NCBI RefSeq assembly: GCF_014656095.1
Contig: NZ_BNBT01000019.1
Coordinates: forward strand, 17,424 to 81,423
Reading direction: 5' to 3'
Length of the DNA stretch: 64,000 nt
From: Streptomyces longispororuber
Lineage (GTDB): Bacteria > Actinomycetota > Actinomycetes > Streptomycetales > Streptomycetaceae
Shown here: positions 50,299-61,134 of the stretch, in pieces
Layout: each line of letters begins with the position of its first letter
How positions within the stretch are numbered: position 1 is the first letter of the stretch
Notes under the pieces: generated by a model
What the model saw: the letters and a program-made list of their open reading frames with translations, nothing else
The model's database searches: none
Told to the model about the DNA's origin: nothing
Position numbers and translations under genes: made by a program

Positions 50299-53172
50299 AT
50301 GACCCTCATGCGTCTCACGCTCAACACCCTCTACCTCTTCGAGGAAGAAGAATCGGGATCGACCCGCCTGGGCCTGTACGTCAAGGTCCTCGACAACTCC
50401 GGGACTCAGGTCGCGGAGTTCCGCTGGAACCGGCGCAACGGCGAGGTCGAGGACAACTTCCAGTACCCGCTGGACGGCGACCAGGAGTTCCCCAGCGTCC
50501 TGGTGTTCGACATCGGCGGCGAGCCTGGCGGCATCGGCAGGATCACCGTCAAGGCGTACACGGACAACGACGAACGCTGGCCCGACGAAGGACACCACGA
50601 GAACTTCCTCGGCGCGGCCGAGGTCGTCTTCGACACCCGCGAGCCCAGCCAGCTCGGCCAGGTGCTGCTCGGCCCCACCACCACCGACAACGGCAACACC
50701 GGCTACGCCGTCACCGGCCTCCTCGAAACCGTCCCACAGCACCGCTTCCGGCACGTGCGGCTCGTCTTCAAGGACGTGGTGGTCTTCGACGACGAGAACA
50801 GCGACTTCACGCACATGGGCCTGTACGTCCGCGCCTTCGCCCCGGAGCAGGGCGGCGCCGGGGCGATCGACCAGGAGCTCCTGCGCTGGAACAACAACGG
50901 GGACCGCGTCTTCGACGAGGCGCTCTTCCCGCTCGCCGGCGGCACACCCTCCCCCGTCACCACGCTGGCCGTGGGCGGTCCGACCCGGATCTGGGTCGAG
51001 GCGTACACCCACGACGACGAGTCCTGGCCGAGCGGCGGCGCCTACGAGAACCACCTCGGCCGCGCGATGATCACCATCGACCCCGGTGACCCCGACACGC
51101 TGGGCCGGCACGTCATCGGTCCCACCCAGACCGACCAGACGCACAACGGCTTCCTGGTCACCATGAGCAGCGAGTTGCTTCCGCCCGACGCCACCCCGAA
51201 CCTGGAGATCACCGGCGTCGAGGTCACCCAGGCCACGCAGCACTTCACCCCGCCCACGGGCGGCCCCCAGCACGCGCTCGCGGCAGGCAAGGCCACACTG
51301 GTCCGCGTCTACCTGGACTCCGGCATCGATCCGCGCGAGGGAGGCGGCACCGTCGACGGGGTGACCGGGACGCTGAACCTCAACGGGGGCTCCTTCACAG
51401 CCCGTTCCCTGCATCCGATCACGGCCCGGCCCGTCGCACAGGTGAACCGGACCCAGATCCAGCACACCCTGAACTTCCTCATCCCCGCGGACCGGGTGAC
51501 GGCAGGTACGGCCAAGATCATGGTCCAGGCGGAGGTCGCGGGCACCACCAGCAACCCCATGGAGGTCACGGCCGACTTCCGGGCGACGCGGCCCGTGACC
51601 GTGTGGATGGTGCGGGTGTCGACCCCGACCGTCCCGGCGGTGAGTGCGGCCCGCTACCGCGCCGTCTCCGACACCCTCCCCCTGCTCTACCCCATCGCCG
51701 ACACCGGCGGGATCGTCTACCACACGGTCCCGGGCCTGGAGGAGATCCACACCACCCGCGACCTCACCGACGAGGACGGCCAGGGCGACTTCCTCGACGA
51801 CCTGGAAGACATCCAGGAGGACCACGGCAACGACGACGAGCTGATCTACGCCATGGTCGCCCGGGCCGTGCCCATGGGCGACATCGGGGGCAAGGCCCGG
51901 TACGACGACCACGTCTCGTTCGGGCACGACCACAACATCATCTTCGCCCACGAGATCGGACACCTCCTGGGACTGCGCCACGCACCCTGCGGCGGCCCGG
52001 AGAACGTCGACGAGGACTACACCCCGCCCGACGGCCGCACGGGCGAGGTCGGCGTGGAACCCCTGAACCCCGGCAACGTCCACCCGGCCACCGTCGGCGA
52101 CTTCATGAGCTACTGCAACGCCGCCCCCCAGTGGATCGGCGGGTATCACTGGCTGAGGCTGCTCAACACCCTGTCCACACGCGGCGACCGGGCCGGGGAA
52201 GCAGCCCTCGATCACCCCGTGCCCAGCACCGTCCCCGCCGTCCCCGCCGTCCCCGCCGTCCTCACTTCCACCAGCCGTCCGTTCCCGGGTGAGTACGTGC
52301 GGTTGCGCGGCAGGGTCACCCGCTCCGGCACCGTGCGCTGGGCACCCGGTCTGCGCACCTCCCGCAAGCCGTCCCCGCCCCGGACCGTCCCGGGACCCGC
52401 CTACACCGTGTCGGTGGAGGACGCGGCCGGTCAGGTCCTGGCCGACGCGCCGACGGCGGTGGTCTTCGACAGCGCCGAACAGCAGGAGGCACTGTTCGGT
52501 GCCCGGCTGCCCTACACCCCTCGGGCCCACCGCGTCGTCCTGCGCCGCGACGGCACCGAACTGGGCGCCATGATCGTCCCGACCGGGCCGCCCCAGTTCG
52601 CCCTGCACGCACCCCTGTCCTCACCGGAGATCGACACCGCCGGTGTGCTCCACCTGCGCTGGCAGCGCCTGGACATCGGGGAACCCGAACCGCGCCCCGC
52701 CTACACGTACTACGTGCGGATCACCAACGCCGACGGCACCTTCGCGACCCGCCCCGGAGTCAACCTCACCGCTACCGCCTTCGACCTCGACCTGCGCGCG
52801 ATGCCGGGCCATCGGCGCTGCGTGGCACAGGTCATCGCGACCAACGGCTATCACACCTCGTACGTCCAGACTCCGGTGTTCGCGCTGCCGCCGCGTCCGC
52901 CGCAGGTGCTGGCCGGTGACGGCGAGGGACCGCTGCTGCACGCGCAGGGCACCTCGCCGCAACACGGTCCGATCACCGGCGACGACGTGGAGTGGCTCGT
53001 CGACGGCCGCGCCGCCGCCACCGGCGGTGCCTTCGACGTCCGGCACGCCGGCTCCGGCGCCCATGCGATCGCGGTCAGGGTCACCGATCCCGACGGCCTG
53101 CACACCACGTCACCCCTTGGGACGTACGACGGCACGGTCGGACGGCGCCTGCCGGTCCCGCCGGGCCAGTAG
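50299..53172 (+). CDS. 957-residue metzincin-like metalloprotease with duplicated N-terminal beta-sandwich domain
   Basis: The N-terminus holds two homologous modules (about 4-140 and 150-285). Both contain a GLYV strand, a RWN...F.YPL/LFPL stretch, AYT(D/H)(N/D)DE.WP, ENxLG and GPT.TD..N(T)G(Y/F). The catalytic region carries HEIGHLLGLRH (551-561; zinc His551, His555, His561, Glu552) and DFMSYC (Met603, Met-turn), typical of metzincins. VPAVPAVPAV is a short linker, and C-terminal beta domains (about 675-957) follow, including a fibronectin-like segment. There is no signal peptide, so it may act in the cytoplasm, be released by lysis or use a non-Sec route. Start MTLMRLTL; the second ATG is possible. 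I do not recognise a named family for the whole protein. Confidence 0.82.
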   Translation: MTLMRLTLNTLYLFEEEESGSTRLGLYVKVLDNSGTQVAEFRWNRRNGEVEDNFQYPLDGDQEFPSVLVFDIGGEPGGIGRITVKAYTDNDERWPDEGHHENFLGAAEVVFDTREPSQLGQVLLGPTTTDNGNTGYAVTGLLETVPQHRFRHVRLVFKDVVVFDDENSDFTHMGLYVRAFAPEQGGAGAIDQELLRWNNNGDRVFDEALFPLAGGTPSPVTTLAVGGPTRIWVEAYTHDDESWPSGGAYENHLGRAMITIDPGDPDTLGRHVIGPTQTDQTHNGFLVTMSSELLPPDATPNLEITGVEVTQATQHFTPPTGGPQHALAAGKATLVRVYLDSGIDPREGGGTVDGVTGTLNLNGGSFTARSLHPITARPVAQVNRTQIQHTLNFLIPADRVTAGTAKIMVQAEVAGTTSNPMEVTADFRATRPVTVWMVRVSTPTVPAVSAARYRAVSDTLPLLYPIADTGGIVYHTVPGLEEIHTTRDLTDEDGQGDFLDDLEDIQEDHGNDDELIYAMVARAVPMGDIGGKARYDDHVSFGHDHNIIFAHEIGHLLGLRHAPCGGPENVDEDYTPPDGRTGEVGVEPLNPGNVHPATVGDFMSYCNAAPQWIGGYHWLRLLNTLSTRGDRAGEAALDHPVPSTVPAVPAVPAVLTSTSRPFPGEYVRLRGRVTRSGTVRWAPGLRTSRKPSPPRTVPGPAYTVSVEDAAGQVLADAPTAVVFDSAEQQEALFGARLPYTPRAHRVVLRRDGTELGAMIVPTGPPQFALHAPLSSPEIDTAGVLHLRWQRLDIGEPEPRPAYTYYVRITNADGTFATRPGVNLTATAFDLDLRAMPGHRRCVAQVIATNGYHTSYVQTPVFALPPRPPQVLAGDGEGPLLHAQGTSPQHGPITGDDVEWLVDGRAAATGGAFDVRHAGSGAHAIAVRVTDPDGLHTTSPLGTYDGTVGRRLPVPPGQ

Positions 53173-53406
53173 GCATCGGTACCTTCACCGCCGTCGGCTC
53201 CGCACGCGTGCCGCGGCGCCCGCGGCGGCCTCCGACGCGGCCAGGAGGTCCCGTGTCAGCTTCTCTTTACGCCCCGTGCGTCATGCATCCCCGCGCCGCC
53301 GACACCCCTCAACCCACTCCTGACCTGCCCCTATATCCATTCACATATCGATCGCCCCGGCCACTGATCTTGGACGCCGCGCGTCCTCGCCTGATCTGCT
53401 GCCGTC

Positions 53407-54429
53407 ATGAACACGCACACACGCCGGTTCACCCCCGGCCGCCGTACCCTCCTGCGCGGTGCCGCCCTCGGGGCGGCCGTTCCCCTGGTCCCCGCCACCG
53501 CGTCCGCGCGGGACGCCGAGGGCACCGTAGATGCCAAGGGCGCCGCCGCCCCGGCCGGGCGCGGCCGGGGTGCGGGCTCTGTCTCGTACCGCTGGCTCGG
53601 CACCTCGGGGTGGCGGATCGACCTCGCGCGGGGGGAGCGGACGGCCACCGTGCTGATCGACCCGTACGTCACCCGCTTCGACACCGGGCTGTTCAGCGGC
53701 TCCTTCGACCCCGCGACCCGGCTGCGCACCGACAAGGCGCTGGTGCGCCGGCACGCGGGCACGCCCGAGGTCGTCTGCGTCACGCACACCCACTGGGACC
53801 ACCTCAACGACGTGCCGTACCTGGCCCGTGCGACGGGGGCGCGCGTCATCGGGACGGAGACGACGTACCACGTGCTGCGCTCGTTCGGCGTCGACGCCGG
53901 GCAGATATCCGTCGTGAAGGGCGGCGAGGTGCTCGCCTTCGACGGGTACGTGGTGGAGGTCGCGAGCTCCCGGCACAGCCGCAACGGCTCGTACTCCTAC
54001 TTCGCGCCGGGCACCCTGAACGCGCCGCCCGCGGCCGCGCCCCGGACGATCTCCGACCTGCCGGAGGGCGACACGCTCGCCTTCAAGGTGACGCCGGACG
54101 GCGCGCCCTCGGCGCTCTTCATGGGCGCGAGCGACTTCGACGAGCGGTCCTTCCGGGGGCTCGCGCCGGACATCGCGATGCTCGCGGTGGCGTCGACCAG
54201 GTCGACGTACCGCTATGTGCCGCGCCTGCTCGACGCGCTGGGCCGTCCCGACGTGGTCGTGCCGGTGCACTGGGACGACTTCGAGCGGCCGCTGAGCGAG
54301 CCGCCCCGGAAGGACGGCACGGACCTGGACGAGTTCGTCGCCCAGGTCCGTGAGGTGAGCCCCGGCTCCCGGCTCGTGGTACCGGACTACGAGACGGTGT
54401 ACGGGGCGGATCTGCGGCCCCGCCGGTAG
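53407..54429 (+). CDS. Tat-exported metallo-beta-lactamase-fold hydrolase
   Basis: A 340-residue protein with a Tat signal (GRRTLLRGAALGAAVPLVPATASA). The metal site motif THTHWDH lies in VVCVTHTHWDHLNDVPYLARATG. Other family elements are YRWLGTSGWRIDL, VLIDPYVTRF, SSRHSRNGSYSYF, LFMGASDFDERSF and VVVPVHWDDFERPL. It resembles the UlaG/lactonase-like branch of MBL-fold proteins; substrate unknown. Exported as a folded metalloenzyme. Convergent with sdhB. Confidence 0.88.
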   Translation: MNTHTRRFTPGRRTLLRGAALGAAVPLVPATASARDAEGTVDAKGAAAPAGRGRGAGSVSYRWLGTSGWRIDLARGERTATVLIDPYVTRFDTGLFSGSFDPATRLRTDKALVRRHAGTPEVVCVTHTHWDHLNDVPYLARATGARVIGTETTYHVLRSFGVDAGQISVVKGGEVLAFDGYVVEVASSRHSRNGSYSYFAPGTLNAPPAAAPRTISDLPEGDTLAFKVTPDGAPSALFMGASDFDERSFRGLAPDIAMLAVASTRSTYRYVPRLLDALGRPDVVVPVHWDDFERPLSEPPRKDGTDLDEFVAQVREVSPGSRLVVPDYETVYGADLRPRR

Positions 54430-54466
54430 CGCCAAACCCGCGCCCGGAGGGGGCCCCACGGAGCGC

Positions 54467-55209
54467 TCAGCGTCGCACCTTGCGCGTCGCCCGCAGCCAC
54501 TCCTTGTTCATGGCGGCGATGGACGGCAGCGGGATGCCCTTGGGGCAGGCGGTGGCGCACTCGCCGGTGAGGGTGCAGCCGCCGAAGCCCTCGCTGTCCA
54601 TCTGGGCGACCATGTCGAGGACGCGGGTCTCGCGCTCGGGCGCGCCCTGCGGAAGCACGTTCAGATGGTTCACCTTGGCCGACGTGAACAGCATCGCCGA
54701 GCCGTTGGGGCAGGCAGCCACACAGGCGCCGCAGCCGATGCACTCGGCGTGCTCGAAGGCGGAGTCGGCGTCGGGCTTGGGCACGGGCGTCGCGTGGGCC
54801 TCCGGCGCGGAGCCGGTGGGGACGCTGATGTAGCCGCCGGCCTGGATGATGCGGTCGAAGGCGGAGCGGTCGACGACCAGGTCCTTGACGACCGGGAAGG
54901 CGGCCGCCCGCCACGGCTCGACGTCGATGGTGTCGCCGTCCGCGAAGGACCGCATGTGGAGCTGGCAGGTGGTGGTGCGCTCGGGCCCGTGCGCGTCGCC
55001 GTTGATGACGAGCGAGCAGGCGCCGCAGATGCCCTCGCGGCAGTCGTGGTCGAAGGCGACGGGCTCCTCGCCCTTGAGGATGAGCTCCTCGTTGAGGGTG
55101 TCGAGCATCTCCAGGAACGACATGTCCGGGGAGATGCCGTCGACCTCGTAGGTGGACATGTGGCCTTCGGCGTCGGCGTGGCGCTGCCGCCAGACGCGCA
55201 GGGTGAGCT

Positions 55210-55213
<4 letters not shown>
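54467..55213 (-). CDS. sdhB: succinate dehydrogenase/fumarate reductase iron-sulfur subunit
   Basis: A 248-residue FeS subunit. The 2Fe-2S ligands are in [11 protein letters not shown]...[23 protein letters not shown] and [17 protein letters not shown] bind the 4Fe-4S and 3Fe-4S clusters. It carries electrons from SdhA to the membrane quinone. Its start overlaps the sdhA stop by four bases (ATGA), and the gene order is sdhC-sdhA-sdhB, as in other B-type actinobacterial complexes. Confidence 0.95.
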
Positions 55214-57159
<1,946 letters not shown>

Positions 57160-57162
57160 CGG

Positions 57163-57870
57163 TCAGCTCACCACTCCGGTCATGACGCCGACGGGTACGG
57201 AGACGAAGCCCGCGGTCAGCAGCAGCGCGAGGCCGTTGGCGCAGGTCTTCAGGGCGCGGTCGCGGGCCGCGCTGCCCACGCCGAGGGTCTGGGCGGCGCT
57301 CCAGAAGCCGTGCCGGACGTGGAGGCCGAGGGCGACCACGGCCGTGAGGTAGACGACGTTGCCGTACCAGGTGGAGAAGGTGTCGATGACGTTCTGGTAC
57401 GGGTGCAGGTGCTGGAACCCGCCCGGGTGCGCGGTGCCCGTCGTCAGGTCCAGGATGTGCCAGACGATGAACAGGCCGAGGATGATCCCGCCCCACCGCA
57501 TGGTGCGCGTGGCGTAGCTCGCGCGCGGCTTCTTGTGCACGTACTTGCTCGGGCGCGCCTTCAGGTCGCGCCTGCTGAGCTGGTACGCGGACACGGCGTG
57601 CGCGACGACGGCGGCGACGAGCACGACGCGGATCACCCACAGCGTCCACTCCCAGCGCATGACGGGCCCGCCGAGGGTGCGCAGCCAGTGCGCGTAGTGG
57701 TTGAAGTCGTCGGGGCCGAAGAAGATCTTCAGGTTCCCGATCATGTGGGCGACCAGGTAGAGCAGCATGATCAGGCCGCTCACCGCCATGACGGTCTTCT
57801 TGCCGACGGTGGAGTCCCACACCGCCCGGGGAAGTGACGGCCGTCGGTCCGTCCGCGTTGCCAGAGCCAT
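57163..57870 (-). CDS. sdhC: succinate dehydrogenase cytochrome b subunit
   Basis: A 235-residue membrane subunit with five hydrophobic helices and the di-haem histidines (YLVAHMIGNL, FNHYAHWLR, VAHAVSAYQL, FIVWHILDLT, GLHVRHGFW). This fits single-subunit cytochrome b of B-type complexes that bind two haems and menaquinone. MALATRTDRRPSLP is the likely start; MGLFGPSVSG at 57900 is possible. The ATG lacks a ribosome site and lies just after a TAGCGT -10-like hexamer, so the mRNA may be leaderless. Confidence 0.93.
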   Translation of the reverse strand: MALATRTDRRPSLPRAVWDSTVGKKTVMAVSGLIMLLYLVAHMIGNLKIFFGPDDFNHYAHWLRTLGGPVMRWEWTLWVIRVVLVAAVVAHAVSAYQLSRRDLKARPSKYVHKKPRASYATRTMRWGGIILGLFIVWHILDLTTGTAHPGGFQHLHPYQNVIDTFSTWYGNVVYLTAVVALGLHVRHGFWSAAQTLGVGSAARDRALKTCANGLALLLTAGFVSVPVGVMTGVVS

Positions 57871-57877
57871 GCCGGAA

Positions 57878-57908
57878 ACGCTAGGGCCGAACAGCCCCAT
57901 CAGTCCAA
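57878..57908 (-). promoter_or_regulatory. candidate sdhCAB promoter
   Basis: On the minus strand TTGGAC (57903-57908) and TAGCGT (57878-57883) are 19 bp apart, with the sdhC ATG about eight bases after the -10. The spacing is slightly long. Confidence 0.4.
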
Positions 57909-57925
57909 GACATGGACCTGCTCAT

Positions 57926-57948
57926 CTCGATAGGCACGGCCTATCGCG
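57926..57948. promoter_or_regulatory. LysR-type binding palindrome between sdhC and the LysR gene
   Basis: GATAGGC-ACG-GCCTATC (57929-57945) is a perfect 7-bp inverted repeat, containing ATAG-N7-CTAT, a classic T-N11-A LTTR box. Its centre is about 66 bp before the predicted sdhC transcription start, the usual LTTR recognition position. Confidence 0.75.
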
Positions 57949-57966
57949 AGCCGTAGGGTGGTGCGC

Positions 57967-58866
57967 ATGCAGTTCCAGCAGCTCCTGTACTTCGTCGCCG
58001 TGGCGGAGACCCGCCACTTCACCCGGGCCGCCGAGCGGGTGCACGTCTCCCAGCCGTCGCTGTCGCAGCAGGTGCGCGCCCTGGAGAAGGAGCTGGGCGC
58101 CGAGCTGTTCAGCCGGGCCCGGGGCAACATCACGCTCACCGACGCGGGCGAGGCGCTGCTCCCGCTGGCCCGCCGCATCCTGGCCGACGCCGACACCGCC
58201 CGCATCGAGGTGCAGGAGCTGGCGCAGCTCCGCCGCGGCCGGGTGCGCCTCGGCGCCACGCCGAGCGTCTGCACGGGCCTGCTGCCGCAGGTGCTCCGCG
58301 ACTTCCACGACCGGCACCCCGGCATCCAGCTCCTGATCGAGGAGGGCGGCAGCCACGACCTGGTCCACCACCTGGCCCGCGGCGCGCTCGACCTGGCCCT
58401 CGTGGTGCTGCCGCTGCCCAGCCCGTCGCCCGCCCTGACGACGGTGGAGCTGCTGCGCGAGGACCTGGTCGTGCTCTCCTCCCCCGACGGCCCCGGCCTC
58501 GGCGCCACGGCCCGCGTCGCCGACCTCCAGGGCGAACGCCTCGTGATGTTCCGCCACGGCTACGACCTGCGCGAACTCACGGTCGCGGCCTGCCGCGCGG
58601 AAGGCTTCGAACCCGAGTTCGCCGTCGAGGGCGGCGAGATGGACGCCGTCCTCGGCTTCGTCCGCGCGGGCCTCGGCGTCGCCGTGGTCCCCCGCATGGT
58701 CGCCGAGCGCGCGGGCAGCGACCTCCGCATGACCCCCCTCTCCCGCCCCCGCCTCCGCCGCACCATCGCCCTGGCCCACAGAAGCGACGTAGCGCCCCCA
58801 CGAGCGGCCCGAGAGCTCCAGAGCATGCTCCTGACCCGGGGCAGTTCAAGCCCGTCCGGCGTTTGA
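57967..58866 (+). CDS. LysR-family regulator, probable controller of sdhCAB
   Basis: A 299-residue LTTR: MQFQQLLYFVAVAETRHFTRAAERVHVSQPSLSQQVRALEKELGAELFSRARGNITLTDAG is the winged helix-turn-helix; RVRLGATPSVCTGLLPQVLRDFHDRHPGIQLLIEEG and LGFVRAGLGVAVVPRMVAERAG belong to the effector domain. Divergent from sdhC with an LTTR palindrome between them. The last residues SSPSGV and the stop are read from a dispersed repeat (copy D), so the C-terminus was shaped by the repeat. GTG codons at 57958 and 57961 are alternative starts. Ligand unknown. Confidence 0.92.
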   Translation: MQFQQLLYFVAVAETRHFTRAAERVHVSQPSLSQQVRALEKELGAELFSRARGNITLTDAGEALLPLARRILADADTARIEVQELAQLRRGRVRLGATPSVCTGLLPQVLRDFHDRHPGIQLLIEEGGSHDLVHHLARGALDLALVVLPLPSPSPALTTVELLREDLVVLSSPDGPGLGATARVADLQGERLVMFRHGYDLRELTVAACRAEGFEPEFAVEGGEMDAVLGFVRAGLGVAVVPRMVAERAGSDLRMTPLSRPRLRRTIALAHRSDVAPPRAARELQSMLLTRGSSSPSGV

Positions 58867-58882
58867 GGACGAGCGCGCAGCA
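58849..58882. repeat. copy D of the dispersed repeat, overlapping the LysR stop
   Basis: AGCCCGTCCGGCGTTTGAGG with tail ACGAGCGCGCAGC. Its first part encodes the last residues (SPSGV) and stop of the LysR protein. Confidence 0.9.
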
Positions 58883-58934
58883 CGACCACCACACGCCGGC
58901 CCGAGGCCGAGAACGAACGGCGATGGGCGGGGAC

Positions 58935-58974
58935 AGCCCGTCCGGCGCTTGAGGACGAGGCGCGCAGCGCCGAG
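58935..58974. repeat. copy E of the dispersed repeat
   Basis: AGCCCGTCCGGCGCTTGAGG, tail ACGAGGCGCGCAGCGCCGAG, between the LysR and c-di-GMP genes, 86 bp from copy D in the same orientation. Confidence 0.9.
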
Positions 58975-59001
58975 AAACCCCGCCCAAGGCGCCCCGCCAG
59001 C

Positions 59002-61134
59002 TCAGAGCACGTCCGCCAGCGCAAGCTCATGCAACCGATCCGGCGGCCCCGGCCGAGCGTAATACCAGCCCTGAGCGGTATCGCACCCCAGCTCCCGCAG
59101 TTGGTCGGCCTGCGCCCCGGTCTCCACGCCCTCCACCGTGACCGCCAGGTCCAGGCTGTGGGCCAGCGAGACGATGCCCTCGACGATCTTGAGGTCGACC
59201 GGGTCGACGGGGTAGTGCTGCATGCCCTGGGTGAAGGCGCGGTCGAGCTTGAGGACGCTGACGGGCAGCCGCCGCAGGTTCGCGAGGTTGGAGTAGCCGG
59301 TGCCGAAGTCGTCGAGGGCGATGTCGACGCCCATCTCCGCGAGGTGGCGCAGCGGCTTGAGCAGGTCGTCGTCGGCGCCGATGAGGGCCGACTCGGTGAC
59401 CTCCAGGCACAGCGCGCCCGGCGCGAGGCCGGTGCGCTCCAGGATCTCGACGGTGTCGGAGACCAGGCCGGGGTGGGTGAGCTGGCACGGCGAGAGGTTC
59501 ACGTTGACGCGCAGCGGACCCGCGTCGGCGTGCCGGGCCTGCCAGGTGCGGGCCTGGCGCACGGACTCCTCAAGGACCCAGCGGCCGAGCGGCACGATGA
59601 GCCCGGTGTGCTCGGCGAGCGGGATGAAGCGGTCCGGGCCGATGACGCCGTGCTGCGGGTGCAGCCAGCGCACGAGCGCCTCGGCGCCGCGCACGCTGCC
59701 GTCGCCGAGGTGGACGAGCGGCTGGTACTCGATGAAGAACTCGCCGCGCTCCAGGGCCACCGGCAGCGCCGTGGTCAGACCGTGCCGGGTGATGGCGCGG
59801 GCGTCGGCCTCGGGGTCGGCCAGCTCGCAGCGGTTGCCGCCCGCGTGCTTCGCCCGGTACATGGTGATGTCGGCGCTGCGCAGTACCTCCGCGGCGCCGC
59901 GGTCGGCGGCCGGGCCCTCCACGATGCCGATGGAGCCGCGCACGGTCAGCTCGCGGCCGTCGACGCTGATGGGGGTGGCGAGCGCGTGCATGATGCGCCC
60001 GGCGAGTTCGTCGACGCCGCGCTCGGTGTCGGGCCCGGTCGTCAGCGCCACGAACTCGTCGCCGCCGAGCCGCGCGACCATCTCGCCGGGCGCGGTCGCG
60101 CAGGCCTGGAGGCGGTCGGCGACCTCGACGAGGAGCCGGTCGCCCGCCGCGTGCCCGAGGCTGTCGTTGATGGCCTTGAACCCGTCGAGGTCCAGGTAGC
60201 ACAGGCCGAACCGGGCCCCTTTGCCCGCGGCGAGCGCCTTCTCCAGGCGTTCGAAGAACAGCGTGCGGTTGGGCAGTCCGGTGAGCGCGTCGTGCGTGGC
60301 CTCGTAGCGCAGGCGCAGGTGGAGCAGGCGCCGTTCGGTGGTGTCCTCGACGAGGGCGAGCTGGTACTGCGGCACGCCGTCGGCGTCGCGCAGCAGGGAG
60401 ACGGTCAGGTTGGTCCACAGGACCGTGCCGTCGGGGCGGTAGAACGCCTTCTCCACGCGGTAGTGCTCGCGCTCGCCGCGCACCAGCTCCTCGTACAGCT
60501 TCCACACGTGCGGGGAGTCGTCGGGGTGGGACCACTCGCCGACGTTGCGCCCGCGGAGCTGGTGTTCGAGGCCGCCGAACATGCGCACCAGCGCGTCGTT
60601 GACCTCCAGGACGGTGCCGTCCAGGTCGGCGATGCCGATGCCGATGGCGGCGCCGTGGAACACCGCGCGGAAGCGGGCCTCGCTCGCGTGCAGGGCCTCG
60701 GCGACGGTGCCGCGCGCGGCCAGGGCCGCCCGGGATATGGCCTCCTGCTCGGCGAGGGTGCGCTCGCGCAGCGCCCTGGCGAAGCCCGCGGCCACGGCGT
60801 GCTGGAGGCGGGCGCAGCGGGCCCGCAGCTCCTCGCGCTCGCCCTGCGCGCCGCAGTACAGGACCAGGTAGGCGTCCACCACGTCGAGGGTGCGGCTGAG
60901 CGTCTCCGGCTCGGTGCAGTCCGCCTCGACCAGGGCGGCGCCGACGGACTCGCCGGTGGCGGCGCGGAACGGCCGCTCCGCCAAGGCGTCGCGCAACCGC
61001 CTGGCGAGCGGCTCCAGTTGGCGTTCGAGCTCGGGTCTGGTCAGGGAGGTGGCGGTCGCCGGGAACAGCGCGCGGCTCCAGATGGTGGCGAACCTGCGCA
61101 GTCTGTCCTCCGGCCCGTCCGGCTCGGCGCTCAA
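59002..61134 (-). CDS. rmdA: PAS-GGDEF-EAL c-di-GMP enzyme, RmdA-like
   Basis: A 710-residue protein. An N-terminal alpha-helical sensor region precedes PAS/PAC (about 170-290; EARFRAVFHGAAIGIGIADLDGTVLEVNDALVRMFGG), then GGDEF with intact RLGGDEFVAL, then EAL (EALVRWLHPQ, DDFGTGYSNLANLRRLPVSVLKLD, VEGVET). Both catalytic sets look complete, so it could make and degrade c-di-GMP. No membrane helices are seen. The position downstream of sdh matches, from memory, rmdA of S. coelicolor, which affects development. Translation start is TTG 61134, overlapping the methyltransferase stop (TTGA). Confidence 0.9.
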   Translation of the reverse strand: MSAEPDGPEDRLRRFATIWSRALFPATATSLTRPELERQLEPLARRLRDALAERPFRAATGESVGAALVEADCTEPETLSRTLDVVDAYLVLYCGAQGEREELRARCARLQHAVAAGFARALRERTLAEQEAISRAALAARGTVAEALHASEARFRAVFHGAAIGIGIADLDGTVLEVNDALVRMFGGLEHQLRGRNVGEWSHPDDSPHVWKLYEELVRGEREHYRVEKAFYRPDGTVLWTNLTVSLLRDADGVPQYQLALVEDTTERRLLHLRLRYEATHDALTGLPNRTLFFERLEKALAAGKGARFGLCYLDLDGFKAINDSLGHAAGDRLLVEVADRLQACATAPGEMVARLGGDEFVALTTGPDTERGVDELAGRIMHALATPISVDGRELTVRGSIGIVEGPAADRGAAEVLRSADITMYRAKHAGGNRCELADPEADARAITRHGLTTALPVALERGEFFIEYQPLVHLGDGSVRGAEALVRWLHPQHGVIGPDRFIPLAEHTGLIVPLGRWVLEESVRQARTWQARHADAGPLRVNVNLSPCQLTHPGLVSDTVEILERTGLAPGALCLEVTESALIGADDDLLKPLRHLAEMGVDIALDDFGTGYSNLANLRRLPVSVLKLDRAFTQGMQHYPVDPVDLKIVEGIVSLAHSLDLAVTVEGVETGAQADQLRELGCDTAQGWYYARPGPPDRLHELALADVL

